Positions 25,271 through 33,955 of a DNA stretch of 64,000 nucleotides are shown in pieces. The notes under the pieces are model-generated. The model saw only the letters and a program-made list of their open reading frames with translations. It searched no databases and was not told the DNA's origin. The DNA comes from JAMXLO01 sp963696645 (GTDB taxonomy: Bacteria; Pseudomonadota; Alphaproteobacteria; Acetobacterales; Acetobacteraceae). Both the position numbers and the translations under genes were made by a program. The stretch is from assembly GCA_963696645.1 (NCBI GenBank), contig CAVOKY010000007.1, positions 682,001 to 746,000 on the forward strand, written 5' to 3'. Positions within the stretch are counted from its first letter, which is position 1. Every line of letters starts with the position of its first letter.

Positions 25271-26482
25271 ATGCGCACGGATCGTGTGTTCTCGCGTACG
25301 CCGTCGGCCGACCACGCGACGTTCCGTCGCGTCGCCCGTGGTGCCACGCTCGCTGTCGCTTTGTCCCTCGCGGCAGCATCGGCCCAGGCAACAGTCTTTT
25401 TTCAGACCAACCTGGTGTCGGACGGCTTCGTGCCTGCCGCAAACATCGACCCCGATCTGATCAATCCGTGGGGCGTATCATTCAACGCAACCAGTCCGTT
25501 CTGGGTGTCGGATAACGGCGCAGGCGTCACCACGTTATACAACGGCCTTGGCCGGCCAAAGACGCTGTTCGCCGGCACGCCCGCGGCCGAGACAAACGTT
25601 ATTATAGCAACGCCAACCGGGCAGACCCCGGGAACTGCAGCCCCAACAGGACAGGTGTTCAACCTGGCGCCGGGTGGCTTCAAGGTGTCCAGCGGCGGCG
25701 TCAGCGGATCGTCCACATTCATCTTCGCCACCGAGGACGGCACGATATCCGGCTGGGCGCCCAGCGTCGATAAGGCCCACTCCATTCTCGCCGTGGACAA
25801 CTCGGGGGGCGGCACGGGTGCCGTCTACAAGAGCCTGACAATAGCCGCCAACTCCGGCAATCCCTTGCTGTACGCTGCGAACTTCCGAGCGGGCACAGTC
25901 GAGGTCTACGATCAGAATTTCCATCTCGTCAACACCATCACCGACCCCACAGTTCCGGCCGGCTATGCTCCGTTCAACGCGCAGGTGCTCAACAACAAGC
26001 TCTATGTCACGTTCGCCTTGCAGGATGCGGCCAAGCACGACGATGTGGCGGGCCCCGGCAACGGGTTCGTCGATTCCTTCAACCTCGACGGCAGCGGCAT
26101 GCAGCGTCTGGTCTCGAACGGCGTGCTGAATTCTCCGTGGGGCCTCGACATCGCGCCCGCGAAATTCGGCCAGTTCGCCAACGACCTGCTGGTCGGGAAT
26201 TTCGGGGACGGCACGATCAACGTGTTCGATCCCAATACCGGCACGTTCCTCGGCACCTTGGACGGCGTCGGCGGGCAACCGCTCGTGGACGGCGACCTGT
26301 GGGCTATCGTCAACGGCAACAACGGCTTCGGCAGCAATCCCAACGATATCTACCTGACGGCGGGCATTGTGGACGAAGCGCATGGGCTGTTCGCCAGCGT
26401 TGCCGCACCGGAACCCGCATCACTCGCGATGTTGCTGACAGGCATCGGCATGTTCGGCTGGCTGCGTCGCCGCAGCGGCTGA
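25271..26482 (+). CDS. TIGR03118-type secreted beta-propeller protein with PEP-CTERM sorting signal
   Basis: The product is 403 aa. A Sec-type signal spans about residues 20-42 (GATLAVALSLAAASAQA). The body has repeated propeller-like strands (NPWGVSFNATSPFWVSDNGA, GDGTINVFDPNTGTFLGTLD) typical of the TIGR03118 family. The C-terminus APEPASLAMLLTGIGMFGWL followed by RRRSG is a textbook PEP-CTERM tripartite signal: Pro-Glu-Pro, hydrophobic helix, Arg cluster. It would be processed by an exosortase and exported, often with exopolysaccharide. No exosortase is encoded in this window. The start follows GGGGAGG. Confidence 0.88.
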   Translation: MRTDRVFSRTPSADHATFRRVARGATLAVALSLAAASAQATVFFQTNLVSDGFVPAANIDPDLINPWGVSFNATSPFWVSDNGAGVTTLYNGLGRPKTLFAGTPAAETNVIIATPTGQTPGTAAPTGQVFNLAPGGFKVSSGGVSGSSTFIFATEDGTISGWAPSVDKAHSILAVDNSGGGTGAVYKSLTIAANSGNPLLYAANFRAGTVEVYDQNFHLVNTITDPTVPAGYAPFNAQVLNNKLYVTFALQDAAKHDDVAGPGNGFVDSFNLDGSGMQRLVSNGVLNSPWGLDIAPAKFGQFANDLLVGNFGDGTINVFDPNTGTFLGTLDGVGGQPLVDGDLWAIVNGNNGFGSNPNDIYLTAGIVDEAHGLFASVAAPEPASLAMLLTGIGMFGWLRRRSG

Positions 26483-26489
26483 ACGCTGC

Positions 26490-26529
26490 GCCCTCTCCGC
26501 CGCGACCTCACCCGCGCCGCGGAGAGGGC
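26490..26529 (+). terminator. Hairpin after the PEP-CTERM gene
   Basis: GCCCTCTCCGC and GCGGAGAGGGC form an 11-bp perfect stem just after the stop codon. There is no T-run behind it, so Rho-independent termination is uncertain. Confidence 0.5.
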
Positions 26530-26802
26530 CAGTCTTCCCTCCGGTAAATCAGACCGACAACAAGCCGCTGTTCCTCTGCACGTGGTTGGCGTTCCGAACG
26601 CAACCGATGTCCGCGGTAATGCAAACGACAGCCAAGAGTCGCTGACACGGCAAGCAACGATGAGTTGCGCGCGAGTTGCCTTGCTTCGTTTCTTGCCATC
26701 CCTCCCCCGTGACCTTGCACCGAATGCAATCGGCCTGTGCTGTCGCCGCGGCACGGCCGGGCTATGTTAGCGGCGCATGTGGCCACCACGGGAGGCGGGT
26801 TG
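26530..26802. other. Intergenic region before the SDR gene
   Basis: No gene with a ribosome-binding site or family signature is visible. The part around 26590-26720 is less GC-rich than its neighbours. A GGGAGG ribosome-binding site lies just before the SDR start. Confidence 0.4.
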
Positions 26803-27639
26803 ATGTTGGAACTCAGTGCAAAAACGGCGATCGTCACCGGTGCGGCGTCCGGGATCGGGCTTGGGATCGCCAAGGCGCTAGCCGGCGCGGGGATGAACCT
26901 GGTGCTGGCCGATCTGCGGCCAGGACCGCTGGAGACTGCACGCCGCGACATCGAGGCTCTCGGGGCCAAGGCGATCGGCGTGGTCGTGGACGTGTCGGAC
27001 GCGGCATCGGTCGCCGCCGCCGGACGTGCGGCGGAACAGGCATTCGGCAAGCTGCATGTCGCCGTGAACAATGCCGGCGTCGCGATGCATGGCACGCGCG
27101 TGGAGGAGGTCACCCCAGACGAGTGGAACTGGGTGATCGGCGTCAACGTACTCGGCGTGATCAACGGCATCCGCACCTTCGTGCCGCTGATCCGTCGCCA
27201 CGGTGAAGGCGGACACGTGGTGAACACCGCATCGATCTCCGGCTTCTTCGTCCGCAAGGGCCGCAACCAGGGCGCCTACTCGATGACGAAATACGCCGTG
27301 GTCGCGCTGTCCGAGGCATTGGAACAGGAGGTGGAAGGCGCCGGGATCGGCGTATCGGTGCTATGTCCCGGCGCGGTGGAGACGCAGATCTTCGCCTCCG
27401 CGGCCACCCGGCCCGAACGCTTCGGCGGCCCTTACGTGCGACCGCAGCAGGAAGCGCTGCGCGGTGCGGCGGGGCGAGGCCTGGCCCCGGAGGTGGCGGG
27501 TCAACGCGTGCTGCAAGCCATCCAGCACAACGAGTTCTACGTGCTGACGCATGCCGGCGAGCGCGACGCGGTGAAGGCGCGCCATGCACGCATCGAGGCG
27601 GCATTCGATCGCGCCGCAGCGTGGGAGAGCGGCCGATGA
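26803..27639 (+). CDS. Short-chain dehydrogenase/reductase (SDR)
   Basis: The product is 278 aa. The cofactor motif TGAASGIGLG is at the N-terminus, DVSD and NNAGVAMHG follow, and the catalytic Ser-Tyr-Lys is in TASISGFFVRKG and YSMTKYA, all in classical SDR order. An acidic residue after the second strand (LADLRPG) favours NAD over NADP. The last four bases overlap the start of the hydrolase gene, so the two probably act in one pathway, but the substrate is not evident. Confidence 0.9.
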   Translation: MLELSAKTAIVTGAASGIGLGIAKALAGAGMNLVLADLRPGPLETARRDIEALGAKAIGVVVDVSDAASVAAAGRAAEQAFGKLHVAVNNAGVAMHGTRVEEVTPDEWNWVIGVNVLGVINGIRTFVPLIRRHGEGGHVVNTASISGFFVRKGRNQGAYSMTKYAVVALSEALEQEVEGAGIGVSVLCPGAVETQIFASAATRPERFGGPYVRPQQEALRGAAGRGLAPEVAGQRVLQAIQHNEFYVLTHAGERDAVKARHARIEAAFDRAAAWESGR

Positions 27640-28803
27640 GCGGCTCCGGGATCGCGCCATTGGACAGCGCTGTACTGCCCGTCGGCATCCGCTCGCGCTT
27701 CGTGCCCGACATCAACGGATTGCGCGTCCACATGCTGGAGGCTGGGTTCGAATCCGCCAATCGGCCCTGCGTGCTGCTGCTGCACGGCTTCCCGGAACTG
27801 GCATATTCTTGGCGCAGGCTGATGCCGCTGCTGGCCGCGGCCGGCTACCATGTCGTGGCGCCTGATCTGCGGGGTTATGGCCGCACCACCGGCTGGCACG
27901 CCGACTACGACAACGCTGGCGACCTGGCATCGTTCCGCTTGCTGAATGCGGTGCGCGACGCATTGGGTCTTGTCTCCGCGCTGGGATATCGATCCGTGGC
28001 CGCGGTGGTCGGGCACGATTTCGGCTCGCCGGTGGCGGCATGGTGCGCACTGGTGCGGCCGGATGTGTTCCGCTCCTTGGCGCTGATGAGCGCGCCGTTC
28101 GCCGGGCCGCCAGCCTTGCCGTTCAACACTGCCAACGATCCACCGCAGACCGGAGCCTCCGATCCCAGCATACACGATGCTCTGGCGGAACTGGATCGGC
28201 CGCGCAAACACTATCAGTGGTACTATTCCACACGGCCGGCGAATGCTGACATGTTGAATTGCAGTCAGGGCGTGCATGCATTCCTGCGCGCCTATTACCA
28301 CCACAAGAGCGCCGACTGGCGGCAGAACAAGCCGTTCCGCGCTCCAGGGCTGGACCGCCGAGGAACTGGCGAAGATGCCAACCTACTACATCATGGATCT
28401 TGGCGAGACGATGCCGGAGACCGTCGCGCACGAAATGCCTTCCGCCGCCGACATTGCCGCATGCCGCTGGCTGCCCGACAGCGAACTGGCGGTCTACGCC
28501 GGCGAATATCAGCGCACCGGCTTCCCGGGCGGTCTGCAATGGTATCGCCGTGGCACCGGCGAGCTTGACACGGCCGAGTTGCAACTGTTCTCCGGGCAGA
28601 ACGATCGACGTGCCGTCGATCTTCATCGCCGGCAGCAGCGACTGGGGCAGCTATCAACGTCCCGGCGCATTCGAGCGCATGCAGGACAACTGCGTGCACG
28701 CGGATGCTGGGCTGTCACCTGATCGATGGCGCCGGGCATTGGGTGCAGCAGGAACAGCCCGAACGCGTCAGCGAACTGCTGCTGCAATTCCTGCGCCATT
28801 GAC
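27636..28803 (+). pseudogene. Alpha/beta hydrolase, epoxide-hydrolase-like, frameshifted in this sequence
   Basis: The N-terminal half is intact: LLLHGFPELAYSWRRLMPLL with the HGFP oxyanion motif, DLRGYGRTTG, and the nucleophile elbow VGHDFGSPVA (Asp nucleophile, as in epoxide hydrolases). The frame then shifts near 28340, near 28605 and near 28690. The last part carries HLIDGAGHWVQQEQPERVSE with the catalytic His. The restored length is about 388 aa. It is coupled to the SDR gene by ATGA. The lesions may be sequence errors, since the next genes carry similar single-base insertions. Confidence 0.78.
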
Positions 28804-28870
28804 TTTCATTGCGAGGGGCGATCGTACTCCACCCTGGACGTCCCCGCAGCACCGCACTAGGAATGCACCA

Positions 28871-28886
28871 GCCCGGATAACCGGGC
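28871..28886 (+). promoter_or_regulatory. Small perfect hairpin before the liv operon
   Basis: GCCCGG-ATAA-CCGGGC is a 6-bp perfect stem ending 18 nt before the livK start and just before its GGGAGG ribosome-binding site. It may be a weak terminator for the hydrolase or a leader structure. Confidence 0.35.
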
Positions 28887-28904
28887 ATGGGAGGACGCTA
28901 CCAC

Positions 28905-30129
28905 ATGCATGCCAAGCTTCGTCGCCGTACATTCCTCGCGACTGCCGCTGCCGCTGCTTTGCCGATGCCGGCCATCGCGCAGAACAAGCCGATCCGCATC
29001 GGCCTGCTCACGGTGAAGACCGGTCCGCTGGCGCAGGGCGGCATCCAGATGGAGCAGGGCACCAATCTGTTCCTGAAGGATCGCAACAACATGCTGGCCG
29101 GCCGCAAGGTCGAGCTGATGGTCGGCGACACCGGCGGCAATCCCGCGGGCACCAAGACCAAGGCGCAGGAACTGATCGAGCGCGACAACGTCGATATGAT
29201 CTTCGGTCCGCTCGCCGCGTTCGAACTGCTGGCGATCTCCGACTACGTCGCCGCGCACAAGACGCCGATCCTCAGCCTGGCCGCCGCCGAGGACATGTCG
29301 CAGCGCAAGCCCAACCCGTATTTCGTGCGCGCCTCCGGCACCTCGGCGCAGAACATGCAGCCGCTGGCCGACTACGCCGCGAAGGAGCTGAAATACAAGA
29401 GCGTCGATCACCATCAGCGAGGATTTCGCCTTCGGCTACGAGCAGATGGGCGGCTTCCAGCGCGTGTTCGAGGACGCCGGCGGTCGCGTGGTGAAGAAGC
29501 TGTGGCCGCCGATCGTGACGCCGGACTACACGCCCTACATCGCGCAGCTCAGCGGCGTGGATGCGGTGGTGCAGGGCTTCGCCGGCTCCAATCCGCTGAA
29601 GTTCATGAAGCAGTACAAGGATGCCGGCCTGACGCTGCCGGTGCTCGGCGGCGGCACCGCGGGCGACGATGCGCTGCTGAAGAGTTTCGGCGACGAGGCG
29701 ATCGGGCTGGTCACCGCGTCCGCCTACACGTCCGACCTCGACACGCCGAGCAACAAGCAGTTCGTCGCGGGCATGGTGCGCGATACCGGCGCCATTCCCG
29801 GCCTGTATGCCGCCGGCATGTACATCAACGGCATGGTCGCCGAGGCCGCGCTGAAGAGCACCGGCGGCAAGACCGACGACAAGGAGGCGCTGATCAAGGC
29901 GATGCGCGCGGTGTCGCTGACCGACTCGCCGCGCGGGCCGTTCCACTTCGACCATTTCGGCAACGTGGTCGGCAACGTCTATATCCGCCGCGTGGTGAAG
30001 CAGGACGGCAAGCTGGCGCAGCACACGATCAAGACCTATCCGAACGTCAGCCAGTTCTGGACCTTCGACGAGAAGTGGTTTCTTGCGCAACCGGTCTACT
30101 CGCGCGACTATCCGCCGCTGAAGAGCTGA
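28905..30129 (+). pseudogene. livK: Branched-chain amino acid ABC transporter substrate-binding protein, one frameshift
   Basis: The start MHAKLRRRTFLATAAAAALP is a Tat-like leader (RRRTFLA) ending at PAIAQ. The periplasmic type I fold is clear: IRIGLLTVKTGPLAQGGIQM, LMVGDTGGNPAGTKTKAQEL, then ISEDFAFGYEQMGGFQRVFE and FAGSNPLKFMKQYKDAGLT. One extra G near 29408 (GTCGATCACCATC, expected GTC ATC ACC ATC) shifts the frame; without it the protein is ~407 aa. It begins a five-gene liv operon. Ligands of the family include Leu/Ile/Val but also amides, urea and aromatic acids, so the substrate is not fixed. Confidence 0.85.
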
Positions 30130-31018
30130 TGACACCGGCCCCCGGACAATCGATGAACCTGTGGCTGATCCTCGCCGTCAACAGCGTCACGCTGGGCGGC
30201 CTGCTGTTCCTGCTGTCCGCCGGCTTCTCGCTGATCTTCGGGCTGATGCGCATTCCCAACCTGACGCACGGCTCGATGTTCATGCTCGGCGCCTATTTCG
30301 GCGTGACGCCTGATCGCCGCTGGGGCACCGGCTTCTGGCTCGCGGCGCTGCTCGCGGGCCTCGGCGTCGCGCTGTTCGGCGCGCATCATCGAGCGCTTCG
30401 TGCTGCGCCGTCTGGTCGGCGCCGAACTGGCGCAGGTGCTGGTGACGCTCGGCCTGTCCTTCATGGTCGCCGATGTCTGCCTGATGCAATGGGGCGGCGA
30501 TCCGATCTCGGTGGAAACGCCCAGCTGCGCTGCGTGGCGCAACCGCGGTGTTCGGGCATGGCGTTCCCGACCTACCGGCTGGCCATCATCGTGATCGCCG
30601 TGGCGATCGCCGCCGCGCTGTGGGGTCTGCTGGACCGCACACGGCTCGGTGCGATGATCCGCGCCGCGGTGGACGATCCGGCGATGGCGCGCGTCGTCGG
30701 CATCCGCGTGTCGCATCTGTTCACCATCGTGTTTTCGCTGGGCGCCGGCCTGGCCGGGTTCGCCGGCGTGATCGGCGGGCCGATCCTGTCGGTGTATCCC
30801 GGCCTCGACCAGGACATGCTGCCGCTCGCGCTGGTCGTGGTGATCCTCGGCGGCACCGGCAGCCTGCTGGGTTCGCTGGTCGGCAGCTTCGTGGTCGGCT
30901 TCCTGTACAATTTCGGCCAGGCACTGTTCCCGAGCTGGCCTACGTCGTTCTGTTCCTGCCGATGCTGATCGTGCTGGTGGTACGGCCGCAGGGTCTGTTC
31001 GGCCGGGTCACGCTGTGA
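30129..31018 (+). pseudogene. livH: Branched-chain amino acid ABC transporter permease LivH, frameshifted
   Basis: The start overlaps the livK stop (ATGA). LivH features include TLGGLLFLLSAGFSLIFGLM, RIPNLTHGSMFMLGAY, RFVLRRLVGAELAQVL, then AMIRAAVDDPAMARVVGI, which is the EAA-like loop, and PMLIVLVVRPQGLFGR at the end. I can place extra bases near 30387, 30522 and 30556 and one missing base near 30934; the length modulo three agrees with this count. About eight membrane helices are expected in the repaired protein. Confidence 0.82.
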
Positions 31019-31993
31019 AGCGGCTCGCGCTCGCCGTCGCCCTGCTGTTGCTGGCGACGCTGCCGTTCTGGGTCGGCAACAGCTACTACGTCAACATCGC
31101 CACCCAGATCCTGATCTTCGCCGTGCTGGCACTCGGGCTGAACGTGCTGGTGGGCTACGCCGGACTGGTCACGCTCGGTCATGCCGGACTGTTCGGCATC
31201 GCCGCCTATGCCGGCGCGACGCTGATCAACGCCGGCCACGGCTCCATCGTCGTCGCGATCGGCGCCAGCATCGCGACACTGGCGGCGACCGCGATATTCG
31301 CGGTGCTGGCATTGCGCGGCACCGGCCTTGGCTTCGTCATGATCACCGTCGCACTCGGCCAGATCGTCTGGGGCATCGCCTATCGCTGGATCAGCCTGAC
31401 CAACGGCGACAACGGCATCTCGATCACCGCGCGCCCCGCGCCGTTCGGCCTGTCGCTCGACCTCAGCGCCAGCATTCTACTGGGCGACGCTCGTCGTGTT
31501 CCTGATCGCCGTCGGCGCCATGGCGGTGTTCGTCGCATCGCCGTTCGGCGCCGCGGTGCGCGGCACGCGCGACCAGCCGCGGCGCATGACCGCGCTCGGC
31601 TACAATGTCTGGCTGACGCGCTTCCTCGCCTTCCTGTTCTCCGGCTTCTGGAGCGGCGTCGCCGGCCTGCTGTATCTCTACTACAACCAGTTCGTCAGTC
31701 CGCAGACCGTGGCACTGAGCGCATCGGCCGAGGCACTGCTGATGGTGATCGCCGGCGGCACCGCCACGCTGCTCGGACCGATCGTCGGCGCGGCGCTGGT
31801 CATCATCATGAAGGACGTCGCCAGCGCCTACATCGAGCGCTGGAACTTCGTGCTCGGCGCGATCTTCGTGCTGATCGTCGTGTTCATGCCGGAGGGGTTG
31901 GTGCCCGGCTCGGTGCGCCTCTGGCGCTGGGCGATCGCCTCGCTTCGGCCGCGCGCGCGCGCGCCGGCAATCCGCCGGGAGAGCGAACCATGA
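31015..31993 (+). pseudogene. livM: Branched-chain amino acid ABC transporter permease LivM, one frameshift
   Basis: A GTG start overlaps the livH stop. The first half has QILIFAVLALGLNVLVGYAG and LVTLGHAGLFGIAAYAGATL, hallmarks of LivM. The second half has GTRDQPRRMTALGYNVW (cytoplasmic loop) and LLMVIAGGTATLLGPIVGAA. One extra C near 31482 (ATTCTACTGG, expected ATT TAC TGG) causes the shift; the total length modulo three agrees. The repaired protein would be ~325 aa with 8-10 helices. Confidence 0.85.
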
Positions 31994-32716
31994 CCGCGCT
32001 CGAAGTGCACGATCTGAACAAGTCGTTCGGCGGGTTGCGCGTCACCGCCACGGTGAACCTCGCAGTCGACCCCGGCGAGCGCCGCCTGATCATCGGCCCG
32101 AACGGCGCCGGCAAGACGACGCTGTTCAATCTGGTCACCGGCGAACTGCGGCCCGATTCCGGCGCGATCACGCTGTTCGGCCACGACATCACCAACGTGG
32201 CGACCCGACGGCGCGCGCATCTGGGGCTGGCGCGCACCTACCAGATCATCACGCTGTTTCCCGGCGAGACCCTGCTGCGCAACGTGACGCTGTCGCTGCT
32301 CGGTCTGTCGCCGCTGCGCTGGAATCCGATCGTCCGGCTGGATCGGCAGCGCGAACTGTTGCTGAAGGCGCGCGAAGCACTGACCCGTGTCGGCCTCGAC
32401 CATCTCGCCGATCGCCCCGTGGCACAGACCTCGTACGGCGAGCGCCGCCGTGTCGAGATCGCCATGGCACTGGCGCAGCACCCAAAGGTGCTGCTGCTGG
32501 ACGAACCGTTCGCCGGCCTGTCGGTCGAGGAGCGGCGCGACGTGCTGACCCTGATCGGCAACATCCCGCGCGACGTGACCATCGTGATGATCGAGCACGA
32601 CATGGACGTGGCGCTGGAATTCGCCGAGCGCATCACCGTGCTGCATTTCGGCCGGGTCATCGTCGAGGGCACGCGCGCCGAGGTCGTCAACCACCCGCGC
32701 ACCAGGGAGATCTACC

Positions 32717-32727
<11 letters not shown>
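31990..32727 (+). CDS. livG: Branched-chain amino acid ABC transporter ATP-binding protein LivG
   Basis: The product is 245 aa and intact. Walker A is GPNGAGKTT, the signature region is TSYGERRRVEIAMALA (SYGE in place of LSGGQ, usual for LivG), Walker B is VLLLDEPFAGL and the switch His is in MIEHDMDV. The start overlaps livM by 4 bp, and livF begins inside its last codons, so the five genes are tightly coupled. It forms the nucleotide-binding pair with LivF at the inner membrane. Confidence 0.95.
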
Positions 32728-33436
<709 letters not shown>

Positions 33437-33460
33437 GGCAACGCGGCGCGTGCTGCACTG

Positions 33461-33530
33461 TCATTGCGAGGAGCGAAGCGACGTGGCAATCCCCGGCCAG
33501 TGCGGCACTGGCGGTGGATTGCCGCGACGC
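33461..33530. repeat. REP-like palindromic repeat after the liv operon
   Basis: TCATTGCGAGGAGCGAAGCG begins the element. GGCAATCC (33485-33492) pairs with GGATTGCC (33516-33523), and inside it CCAGTGC pairs with GCACTGG. A partial relative (CATTGCGAGGGGCG) lies near 28809. This repeat type is common between genes in alphaproteobacteria and may stabilise or end the liv mRNA. Confidence 0.6.
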
Positions 33531-33564
33531 CTGGTGTCCTAACAGGAAAGCGGTGCACTTTTGT

Positions 33565-33597
33565 CGTCATGGGCGGCCTCGTCCCGGCCATCCGTCG
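33565..33597. repeat. Dispersed CGTCATGGGCGGC..GGCCATCC repeat
   Basis: CGTCATGGGCGGCCTCGTCC followed by CGGCCATCC resembles the copies near 24031, 56020 and 59523. It lies directly before the engB-like remnant. Confidence 0.5.
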
Positions 33598-33618
33598 TGA
33601 CACTGTGCCGCACCACCG

Positions 33619-33712
33619 TCACCCCACCACCATGGCAATCGCCGCCCGCAGCGCCCCGATCCACCGCCCCGTCTCGCTGCAGGTAACCAGCATGTCTGGA
33701 CGTGCCGCCGCG
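33619..33712 (-). pseudogene. Duplicate of the 3' end of engB bordering the CRISPR-Cas locus
   Basis: Read on the minus strand, about 92 bp encode PDMLVTCSETGRWIGALRAA then IAMVVG and a TGA stop. The intact engB (stop at 38770) ends PDVLVTSSETGQGIEALRAA then IAMVMG and TGA. By eye 79 of 92 bases match, in the same orientation, with the match continuing a few bases past the stop. Similarity stops abruptly toward the cas side, and there is no upstream engB sequence. It therefore forms a direct repeat with engB around the 5.1-kb CRISPR cassette. Confidence 0.85.
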
Positions 33713-33800
33713 CAGGCGCAGCCAAAAACGGGGAGTGAACCATTGGTGGGATTTCTGGGGGAGCACGGCCAGCCGAGGCCCTCTAATAGCCCGAGATGCA

Positions 33801-33889
33801 GAATCCCCCCGGATCGTTGCCGATCCGGGGGTAATCCTTCTGAGTGGTCTTGAAAACCACCTTGCCGTGGCTTTCCTACCGATTTCCCG
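33801..33889 (-). ncRNA. tracrRNA of the type II-C CRISPR system
   Basis: The anti-repeat (33864-33888) matches 24 of 25 bases of the repeat, so in RNA it pairs with GCCGUGGCUU and the following bases of the crRNA with a single internal mismatch. After it comes AAGGTGGTTTTCAAGACCAC (a short nexus hairpin, 33844-33860), then a strong 11-bp stem (33806-33816 with 33821-33831, loop GCAA on this strand) that can end transcription. This order of anti-repeat, AAGG nexus and 3' hairpin is that of type II-C tracrRNAs such as the Neisseria one. A -35/-10 pair lies just upstream. It is divergent from cas9 and on the same strand as the array. Confidence 0.85.
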
Positions 33890-33895
33890 GCTATC

Positions 33896-33924
33896 ATTTC
33901 GCCGTAACTATCGCGCTGTGTCAA
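33896..33924 (-). promoter_or_regulatory. Promoter of the tracrRNA
   Basis: A perfect -35 hexamer TTGACA (33919-33924, minus strand) is followed by 17 bp and CGAAAT (33896-33901) at the -10 position. A start about 7 nt further on falls at 33889, the first base of the anti-repeat block. The -10 is weak, but the spacing and placement are exact. Confidence 0.7.
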
Positions 33925-33933
33925 CAGTGATAG
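33908..33933. promoter_or_regulatory. Imperfect palindrome between tracrRNA and cas9, possible operator
   Basis: CTATC-GCGCTGT and ACAGT-GATAG form an inverted repeat around GTCA and cover the tracrRNA -35 box. A further CTATC lies at 33891. Binding here could control tracrRNA and cas9 together. No regulator is known to me. Confidence 0.45.
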
Positions 33934-33955
33934 TGCCGCGGCGGAGAAAAAAGCC

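Noticed and set aside
33801..33955. A tracrRNA on the plus strand instead of the minus strand
   Set aside because: In that direction no nexus or terminator hairpin follows the anti-repeat, and the -35/-10 pair points the other way.
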